Made by a program: the position numbers and the translations under genes | Notes under the pieces: generated by a model | Databases searched by the model: none | What the model was told of the DNA's origin: nothing | Seen by the model: the letters and a program-made list of their open reading frames with translations, nothing else | Assembly (NCBI GenBank): GCA_946184595.1 | Contig: CAMHFM010000026.1 | Span: forward strand, 1 to 8,490 | DNA from: an uncultured Azospirillum sp. | GTDB lineage: Bacteria; Pseudomonadota; Alphaproteobacteria; RF32; CAG-239 | DNA: 8,490 nt | Direction of reading: 5' to 3' | Part shown: positions 1-4,140 of the stretch, one piece after another | Numbering within the stretch: position 1 is the stretch's first letter | How the letters are laid out: the number at the start of each line of letters is the position of its first letter

Positions 1-69
1 CATTAAGCGTACATATTCCTGAATTAAAATCGGTGAAAAAACTTCTAAAACAGATAAATTTTTTTGCAT
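1..69 (-). CDS. Start of an unidentified protein, cut by the window edge
   Basis: An open frame begins with ATG at 69-67 and stays open for 23 codons to the window edge, starting M-Q-K-N-L-S-V-L-E-V-F. A GGGG Shine-Dalgarno-like run lies at 80-77, 7 nt before the ATG. The start is only 15 nt beyond the stop codon of the C_GCAxxG_C_C gene on the same strand, so the two are probably co-transcribed. Too little protein is visible to name a family. The call rests on the start codon, the ribosome site and the spacing. Confidence 0.55.
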   Translation of the reverse strand, partial: MQKNLSVLEVFSPILIQEYVRLM

Positions 70-84
70 CAAACAACCCCTTTT

Positions 85-477
85 TTATTCTGCCTCGTTA
101 ATTATTTCTTCTAAAAATTCGGCGGCATCCGCAACACAATCCGGACATTCTCTTAAAACTTTATTCGTTCCAATTCCTTTTAGTAATTTGCATTGAGTTG
201 CGCCGTTACGTTCTTGAAATTTATCCATAATTTTCCGCATATCTTTCATAGATTTTGCTTTATCTTTATTGATTAATCCTAAAACGACCCCTGCTCCGAC
301 AATTGCCCCGCAAGTTCCTTCCATATTACACATTCCTGCGCCAAATGCATTACCGGCATTTAACCCTATTTCTTCATTAATTCCGGCTTTATCGCAATAT
401 GTACAAATAACAGATTGGGCACAATTATATTTTCCACTGCGTTTTTTTTCGGCGGCATCCATAGTTCTAGTCTTCAT
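85..477 (-). CDS. C_GCAxxG_C_C family putative redox-active protein
   Basis: A small cytoplasmic protein (130 aa from the preferred start) with the cysteine pattern of the C_GCAxxG_C_C family, thought to be redox-active or metal-binding but without a firmly assigned reaction. Seen here: an N-terminal Y-N-C-A-Q-S-V motif (Cys19), a glycine-rich F-G-A-G-M-C segment (Cys50), the signature G-T-C-G-A-I-V-G (Cys56), then Cys96 and a C-P-D-C pair (Cys111/Cys114). Two further cysteines (25, 28) are extra. There is no signal peptide. Start choice: the frame can be extended to a GTG at 504, but no ribosome site precedes it. The ATG at 477 has GGAGA 7 nt upstream and lies downstream of a plausible promoter. 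A second gene follows after 15 nt, suggesting an operon. The family call is firm, the function unknown. Confidence 0.85.
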   Translation of the reverse strand: MKTRTMDAAEKKRSGKYNCAQSVICTYCDKAGINEEIGLNAGNAFGAGMCNMEGTCGAIVGAGVVLGLINKDKAKSMKDMRKIMDKFQERNGATQCKLLKGIGTNKVLRECPDCVADAAEFLEEIINEAE

Positions 478-506
478 CAGTCGTTCTCCAGTCACGTCTT
501 TCACTG

Positions 507-535
507 AGAGTACATGAAATAAACTGATTTTGCAA
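507..535 (-). promoter_or_regulatory. Candidate promoter for the C_GCAxxG_C_C gene
   Basis: Reading the minus strand, -35 TTGCAA (535-530), a 17-nt spacer and -10 TACTCT (512-507). The -10 is weak (3 of 6), but the spacing is ideal and transcription would start near 501. That leaves a 23-nt leader before the ATG at 477 and excludes the GTG at 504 as start. The -35 is a palindrome also usable on the plus strand. Confidence 0.4.
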
Positions 536-558
536 TATCTCCGGTAAAAAATTAAAAT
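530..558 (+). promoter_or_regulatory. Candidate upstream promoter of hsp20
   Basis: Plus strand: -35 TTGCAA (530-535), 17-nt spacer, -10 TAAAAT (553-558, 5 of 6). The same TTGCAA hexamer serves as -35 in the tRNA-Lys promoter of this window. Transcription would start near 564-566 and give a leader of about 97 nt before the hsp20 start codon. No experimental support is available. Confidence 0.45.
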
Positions 559-559
559 A

Positions 560-652
560 TTTTTTCTAAAACTCTTGCGTTCAAAAAATATAATTCTTAC
601 ATATTAAGTAGAAGCTGAGAGCTGTGAGCTCAGCCCATTATTTTAGAAAAGG
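560..652 (+). promoter_or_regulatory. Foldable hsp20 leader, possible RNA thermometer
   Basis: TTTTCTAAAA at 562-571 is the exact reverse complement of TTTTAGAAAA at 641-650, which abuts the GGAGA ribosome site (651-655). Two U-G pairs (561/651, 560/652) extend the weak, U-rich stem into the Shine-Dalgarno sequence. Inside the loop a GC-rich hairpin forms (GCTGAG 614-619 with CTCAGC 629-634). Small heat-shock genes are often controlled by fourU or ROSE thermometers. This fold is an inference and needs a transcript starting at or before about 562. Confidence 0.3.
589..594 (+). promoter_or_regulatory. Perfect TATAAT -10 hexamer, second candidate hsp20 promoter
   Basis: A consensus TATAAT lies 68 nt before the hsp20 ATG. 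No convincing sigma-70 -35 sits 16-18 nt upstream. A CTTGCG at 574-579 could belong to a heat-shock (sigma-32-like) promoter, but the matching -10 element is poor. A start near 601 would give a leader of about 60 nt. Confidence 0.35.
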
Positions 653-661
653 AGAAAGATT

Positions 662-1126
662 ATGTCACATTTGATTTTAAGAAAAAATGATATTGAACCG
701 CGAACAACTGATGTTTGGGGATTGCAATCAGACATAAATCGCCTATTCGACGCATTTATGAGTCCGTTTGATAGAACAGAAATCAAAAATTCTGTTTCAC
801 CCAAACTGGATATCGCGGAACTCAAAGATAAATTTGAAATTAAAGCCGAACTTCCCGGTATGGATGAAAAAGACATTAACTTGTCGGTTGAAGACGGTGT
901 ATTGACGATTAGCGGGGAAAAGAAAGCTGAGACCGAAGAAAAAGACAAAGGATATTACCTCAAAGAATGTTCTTACGGATCTTTCAGTCGTGCTGTTCGC
1001 TTGCCCGATAACGTCGCTGATGAAAAGATTGAAGCTAAATTTAAAAAAGGTGTTTTAGTTATTGATATGCCTAAAAAAGAACCTTCAGCTTCTAAATGCA
1101 GAAAGATTGAGATTTCTTCTAAATAG
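662..1126 (+). CDS. Small heat-shock protein, Hsp20/alpha-crystallin family
   Basis: An ATP-independent holdase chaperone (154 aa) expected to bind unfolding proteins in the cytoplasm and pass them to DnaK/ClpB. The N-terminal arm (1-45) carries a D-I-N-R-L-F-D-A-F segment typical of the class. The alpha-crystallin domain spans about 46-138, with E-L-P-G-M (63-67), V-E-D-G-V-L-T-I-S-G-E (76-86) and the signature A-K-F-K-K-G-V-L-V-I (125-134). The C-terminal tail holds the I-x-I anchor as I149-E-I151, used for oligomer assembly. Length is normal for the family. Start: ATG at 662 with GGAGA 6 nt upstream. It is a single-gene unit, divergent from the redox-protein gene and closed by a hairpin terminator about 20 nt past the stop. 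Its leader can pair with its ribosome site, which would suit heat control. Confidence 0.95.
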   Translation: MSHLILRKNDIEPRTTDVWGLQSDINRLFDAFMSPFDRTEIKNSVSPKLDIAELKDKFEIKAELPGMDEKDINLSVEDGVLTISGEKKAETEEKDKGYYLKECSYGSFSRAVRLPDNVADEKIEAKFKKGVLVIDMPKKEPSASKCRKIEISSK

Positions 1127-1147
1127 GGAGAAACGTAAATTTAAGTT

Positions 1148-1180
1148 AAAAAAGTCCGCTTTTATGGCGGACTTTTTTTT
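1148..1180. terminator. Bidirectional intrinsic terminator between hsp20 and the tRNA repeat array
   Basis: GTCCGC (1154-1159) pairs with GCGGAC (1167-1172) around a 7-nt loop, flanked by an A-run on the left and a T-run of eight on the right, so it works in both directions. It ends hsp20 on the plus strand. On the minus strand it is the third and last of three related terminators behind tRNA-Lys. Confidence 0.85.
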
Positions 1181-1202
1181 TACTGGTAGGCGCGTGGGGG
1201 TT
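1148..1202 (-). repeat. Third, partial copy of the tRNA-tail repeat
   Basis: Contains a 19-nt copy (1184-1202) of the 3' end of tRNA-Lys, including CCA, the 3' acceptor strand and part of the T arm, followed on the minus strand by a GTCCGC-type terminator. The sequence beyond the terminator is unrelated to the other copies, so the array ends here. Confidence 0.8.
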
Positions 1203-1383
1203 GACTTCGTTTCACTCCGCCGCACAGGCGCTCATCGGCTTTGCCGACCGGCGTTCTTTCGCCCGCCTTTCGCTGGTAGTCGAACCCCTCCCTCTGGGGT
1301 TCAAACCGCCTCACGCTTCTTTTTACCAATAAAAAAAGCCCGCTAAAAAGCGGACTTCCTTTATTGGTAGGCGCGTGGGGGTT
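1203..1383 (-). repeat. Second copy of the tRNA-tail repeat, 181 bp
   Basis: On the minus strand this copy starts with the 19-nt tRNA-Lys 3' end (1383-1365), then a terminator hairpin (1357-1331), a conserved stretch with a T-arm-like stem (GAACCCC/GGGGTTC), then a variable part of about 64% GC with its own hairpin (TCGGC 1235-1239, GCCGA 1243-1247). The block 1292-1383 is nearly identical to 1462-1552, with one substitution and one A-run length change. The 8 nt just before the next tRNA-tail copy are also shared. Confidence 0.85.
1331..1357 (-). terminator. Second intrinsic terminator behind tRNA-Lys
   Basis: On the minus strand GTCCGCT (1355-1349), a TTTT loop and AGCGGGC (1344-1338), followed by seven Ts (1337-1331). 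One T-G wobble occurs in the stem. A 10-bp inverted repeat (TACCAATAAA 1324-1333, TTTATTGGTA 1360-1369) encloses it. Confidence 0.75.
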
Positions 1384-1552
1384 GACTTCGTCGAAACTAC
1401 GGCTCTTCGCTTCGCTCACCGGCATACTTCCGTCTGCCTGAGCCTTGTTTTCAAACCCCTTCTCTGGGGTTCAAACCGCCTCACGCTTCTATTTACCAAT
1501 AAAAAAGCCCGCTAAAAAGCGGACTTCCTTTATTGGTAGGCGCGTGGGGGTT
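1384..1552 (-). repeat. First copy of the tRNA-tail repeat, 169 bp, overlapping the tRNA gene
   Basis: The first 19 nt (1552-1534) are the true 3' end of tRNA-Lys. A terminator (1526-1501), the conserved T-arm-like segment and a variable part of about 54% GC follow. Repeat identity stops exactly 19 nt inside the tRNA gene. Together with the next two copies this fills the 400-bp stretch between hsp20 and the tRNA, in which I see no credible protein gene. Confidence 0.85.
1501..1526 (-). terminator. First intrinsic terminator behind tRNA-Lys
   Basis: On the minus strand GTCCGCT (1524-1518), a TTTT loop and AGCGGGC (1513-1507), then six Ts (1506-1501), beginning about 8 nt after the tRNA CCA. 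It is enclosed by a 10-bp inverted repeat (1494-1503 with 1529-1538) that includes the CCA end itself. Confidence 0.8.
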
Positions 1553-1609
1553 CGAACCCCAGACCCACTGATTAAGAGTCAGTTGCTCTACCAACTGAGC
1601 TACGCACCC
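1534..1609 (-). tRNA. tRNA-Lys (anticodon CTT)
   Basis: A complete 76-nt cloverleaf with encoded CCA. The acceptor GGGTGCG pairs with CGCGCCT (one G-T at the end and one T-G inside), discriminator A. The D arm is GCTC/GAGC. The anticodon stem is ACTGA/TCAGT with loop CTCTTAA, giving anticodon CTT, which reads AAG lysine codons. The variable loop is GGGTC and the T arm TGGGG/CCCCA has the standard TTCGAAC loop. It has its own promoter upstream and a terminator just downstream. The last 19 nt are repeated twice more beyond the terminator. Confidence 0.97.
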
Positions 1610-1632
1610 ATTCCTTAATCAGAACATAGCGG

Positions 1633-1661
1633 ACTATACCCCTACTCTTTTTGATTTGCAA
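1633..1661 (-). promoter_or_regulatory. Promoter of tRNA-Lys
   Basis: On the minus strand -35 TTGCAA (1661-1656), exactly 17 nt, then -10 TATAGT (1638-1633, 5 of 6). Transcription should start near 1626, giving a leader of about 17 nt removed by RNase P. A CG-containing discriminator follows the -10, as is common for stringently controlled stable-RNA promoters. Confidence 0.8.
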
Positions 1662-1722
1662 GTCTTTTTTTTATGCGATCTTATTTTTATTCTATTTATT
1701 TTATTTATCCTTCATTTTCTGA

Positions 1723-1750
1723 TTGACTTTTTTATTCCTAATCTTATGTT
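1723..1750 (+). promoter_or_regulatory. Candidate promoter of the AsmA-like gene
   Basis: Plus strand: -35 TTGACT (1723-1728, 5 of 6), 16-nt spacer, -10 TATGTT (1745-1750, 4 of 6). Transcription would start near 1757, about 32 nt before the ATG. The rest of 1662-1788 is T-rich and shows no other signal. Confidence 0.5.
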
Positions 1751-1788
1751 ATTAGATGAAATATTTATTTTAATAAGGATTAGTTATT

Positions 1789-2592
1789 ATGAAAAAATTC
1801 TCCATTTTTCTTTTGATTTTAGTTATCCTCGGGGCTCTTTGTTATTACTTCTTCCCGTTGGAAATGGTCGTTAAAAAAGTTGTTAATAAATATGGTAGTG
1901 AAGTTACCGGTACCGATGTTAACTTGCAAGGTTTTAAAATTAATCTGCAAAAAGGCGAAGTTTCAGTTAGTCAAATTACGGTTGCTATCCCTGCCAACTA
2001 TAAGACAAAATATGCTGTTCAGCTCGGCAATATCAGCGTAGCTGTTGATTTGAAGAGTGTTACAACTGATACAATTATTATTAAAGAAATTTTGGTTCAC
2101 AAACCTGTCGTTTCTTATGAAATGATGTCTTTAACTCAAAACAATATTGCTGATATTATAAACAATATTAATGCTTATACTTCTTCTCCGACACAACCTG
2201 CTGAACCAGAAACGGATAAAGCATCTAAAAAAGTTATTATCAAAAAAGTTATCATTAGTAACGGTGAAATCAACGGCGCTATGACTGCGGCTCCGGATGT
2301 TGTTTCTGCATCTATTCCGTTGCCGACAGTAACTTTGAGTAATATCGGTGAAAGTTCCAGTGGTACTTCTATTGCTGATTCTATTGCTTTGATTTTAAAT
2401 AGATTACTATCTTCTGTTTCAACAACAGTTATCAGTAGTAATTTAGCAAATCTTAAAGATGCTGCTCAGTCAACCGTTAATACTGCAAAAGATGTTGCTT
2501 CAGGCACTGTTGATGCAGCAAAAGATACGGCAGGAAGCGTTGTTAGTGGCGTTAAAGATACATTTAACAGTCTTAATCCTTTCGGAAAATAG
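1789..2592 (+). CDS. AsmA-like membrane-anchored envelope protein
   Basis: 267 aa. An N-terminal membrane segment (about 4-22) anchors it in the inner membrane with the rest in the periplasm. Residues 30-112 have the short beta-strand pattern of AsmA/DUF748-type N-terminal domains: G-S-E-V-T-G-T-D-V-N-L then alternating strands ending K-P-V-V-S-Y-E. Such proteins, related to the lipid-transfer family that includes TamB and YhdP, are linked to outer-membrane lipid balance. This one is far shorter than AsmA itself (about 600 aa). A linker rich in P, T and E (131-146) leads to a second strand-rich part (147-195). The tail (about 220-260) is a run of A/K/D/V 11-mer-like helical repeats. Start: AAGGA 9 nt before the ATG. 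It stands alone, with its own promoter and terminator. Family level fairly sure, substrate unknown. Confidence 0.75.
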   Translation: MKKFSIFLLILVILGALCYYFFPLEMVVKKVVNKYGSEVTGTDVNLQGFKINLQKGEVSVSQITVAIPANYKTKYAVQLGNISVAVDLKSVTTDTIIIKEILVHKPVVSYEMMSLTQNNIADIINNINAYTSSPTQPAEPETDKASKKVIIKKVIISNGEINGAMTAAPDVVSASIPLPTVTLSNIGESSSGTSIADSIALILNRLLSSVSTTVISSNLANLKDAAQSTVNTAKDVASGTVDAAKDTAGSVVSGVKDTFNSLNPFGK

Positions 2593-2608
2593 ATTGTTCA
2601 ATGTCATA

Positions 2609-2644
2609 AAAAACACCCCTCAAAACTGAGGGGTGTTTTTTTAT
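2609..2644. terminator. Strong bidirectional intrinsic terminator
   Basis: ACACCCCTCA (2613-2622) pairs perfectly with TGAGGGGTGT (2627-2636) around an AAAC loop, with A-run and T-run flanks. It lies between the converging AsmA-like gene and the cysteine-rich operon and should end transcription from both sides. The remaining 2645-2707 holds nothing I can identify. Confidence 0.92.
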
Positions 2645-2707
2645 ATGTTTGTTATGATTTCCTACTTTTTCTCCCTAACTTTCATATAACAGGGAGATAA
2701 TAAGAAT

Positions 2708-4129
2708 CTAGAACTCAAGGAACGGTGTAACATAACAAGAATTGTCACATCCCCAACAAGTCCATAGTCCGTTAGTATGATCAAGCATACAACCGCCTTT
2801 ATACGAGATCCAATGGTAATTCTTATAGTAACGAGAAGCACCCATAATAGAACCTAATAAATACCGATTTTTATAAATGTAATCATAAAGTTCCTTACCT
2901 TGAGGTAAATACCACTCTCCTTCGTCGCAGAAATCTTTACCGCCGCACGCAGAAGGATTATAGGTGTAGCAAGCTTGTGCCGCAGGAAACGTGCATTCTT
3001 CTGCCACCGATGTTTTGGCAAAAGTTCTTACATAACCGGTATCTGTTTTGCCTGTGTAAGTCTGCTGTGTTGTGCTTCCACCCATGGGTAAAGTATTAAC
3101 ACAAATACCTGTTGTCCATACATAACTTCTAGTAGCGCGCCAATCACCGGCAGACTCTGTTGCCATAATTAAAGTACGATCCACCGTCTCATCCGGCAAA
3201 TGCACAATAAGACCTAATACTTTACCGTTAATTGTAGCAAAGTCACCAACACGGCAAGCTTCTTCATTTTTAAGCTTACATTTCCATCTTTTAACAACTT
3301 CTAATGCTGTTCCCGGTTCATTTGACCCTTCTGTTGTATATGTACAGCTATTATAATCAATTTCGCACTTGCCGACACACATTGCTCCCATAAGAGTATA
3401 ACCTTCATTACATTTTGTATATTTATAATATGGGTTCGCACCAATATTACAGGATTCAATATCGCCACGTCCGCTACCAAAAAGAATATCCGGATGTTTA
3501 GCAAAAGGATACGTTGCAATACTACAACTATTTAAATCACATTTTCCATGATTTAATTGCCATCCTTCATTACAAGCGGTGTATCCAAAACAGTCCCCTT
3601 TTTCATCAAAACATCCCTCAACCGTACCGGCTAAGTTTCCGGGGTGGGTATCATAAGGATATTTATTAGCACGGTCACAACCGGTATCACATCGGCCGTT
3701 TTGGAAAGAACTGCCTGCGGCGCACTTGTTAATCCTATAGTACCATACTTCTTCTAATTCTCCGTTTTCTCCCGTCACATACCCGGCTTTACAACCACTG
3801 ATACCGCCACCATTCGCCTTCTTAAATTTTATTTCACCATCAATGTGTTCTGACAGGGGGCGACCATCTGAGGCTAAACTGCTGAAATCTTCTTCTTTTA
3901 AGAAATAACCGCGACAGGAAGAAATATAACACATCGCCTTAAGTTGACCTTTAGATTCCGAATAAGGACATAACAACGGAATGGTACGATTTTGCATAGC
4001 GCATTGCGTATAATCGACCGTATATCCCATTTCCTCACAGCTTTTCTTATCTGCCACATCCAATTTTGCATAAACGCTTGAACTCATTAAAACGCCGGAA
4101 AGACCAATTATGTAAACGACTTTTCTCAT
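2708..4129 (-). CDS. Exported cysteine-rich repeat protein with DUF1566-like C-terminal domain
   Basis: 473 aa. A Sec signal peptide ends at S-S-V-Y-A, with cleavage before Lys22. The mature chain has 30 cysteines, which implies disulfide bonding outside the cytoplasm. An N-terminal motif C-E-E-M-G-Y...C (31-43) recurs in the upstream protein. Two tandem modules follow (about 151-197 and 202-251), each Y-P-[YF]...H-P...E-[SG]-C...Y-T-x-C-N-E-G-[WY]...C. The C-terminal part (about 292-473) opens with V-G-D-F and L-G-L-I-V, has W-Y-L-P-Q-G-K-E-L (406-414) and later W-I-S-Y, the pattern of DUF1566/Lcl-type domains related to the C-type-lectin-like fold. There is no lipobox or C-terminal membrane anchor. 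Start: GGAGG just before the ATG, 11 nt after the previous stop. A surface or secreted binding role is inferred; the true function is unknown. Confidence 0.8.
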   Translation of the reverse strand: MRKVVYIIGLSGVLMSSSVYAKLDVADKKSCEEMGYTVDYTQCAMQNRTIPLLCPYSESKGQLKAMCYISSCRGYFLKEEDFSSLASDGRPLSEHIDGEIKFKKANGGGISGCKAGYVTGENGELEEVWYYRINKCAAGSSFQNGRCDTGCDRANKYPYDTHPGNLAGTVEGCFDEKGDCFGYTACNEGWQLNHGKCDLNSCSIATYPFAKHPDILFGSGRGDIESCNIGANPYYKYTKCNEGYTLMGAMCVGKCEIDYNSCTYTTEGSNEPGTALEVVKRWKCKLKNEEACRVGDFATINGKVLGLIVHLPDETVDRTLIMATESAGDWRATRSYVWTTGICVNTLPMGGSTTQQTYTGKTDTGYVRTFAKTSVAEECTFPAAQACYTYNPSACGGKDFCDEGEWYLPQGKELYDYIYKNRYLLGSIMGASRYYKNYHWISYKGGCMLDHTNGLWTCWGCDNSCYVTPFLEF

Positions 4130-4140
4130 ATCTTTCCTCC

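Noticed and set aside
269..517. Open frame opposite the C_GCAxxG_C_C gene
   Set aside because: Antisense shadow of a clear family member.
560..655. ROSE-type thermometer for hsp20
   Set aside because: The U-U/C-G-C-U motif opposite the ribosome site is not present; a fourU-like arrangement fits better.
1062..1346. Open frame on the plus strand overlapping the end of hsp20 and the repeats
   Set aside because: It starts inside the hsp20 gene, crosses its terminator and runs through repeat DNA; composition is not protein-like.
1180..1425. Open frame on the minus strand across the tRNA-tail repeats (81 codons, basic)
   Set aside because: It spans repeat copies and two terminator regions, begins without a ribosome site and uses repeat sequence. 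E. coli rtT encodes a small basic protein, so I considered it, but nothing here supports translation.
1148..1552. Interpretation as integrative-element attachment sites
   Set aside because: Direct repeats of a tRNA 3' end suggest att sites, but the repeated block also includes the terminator and flanking sequence, there is no integrase in the window and the spacing is too short for an element. Kept only as an alternative.
1148..1552. CRISPR-like array
   Set aside because: Only three units, long cores that include tRNA sequence, unequal spacers and no cas genes.
1656..1874. Hydrophobic open frame overlapping the start of the AsmA-like gene
   Set aside because: It arises from T-rich intergenic DNA, has no ribosome site, and overlaps a well-supported gene in another frame.
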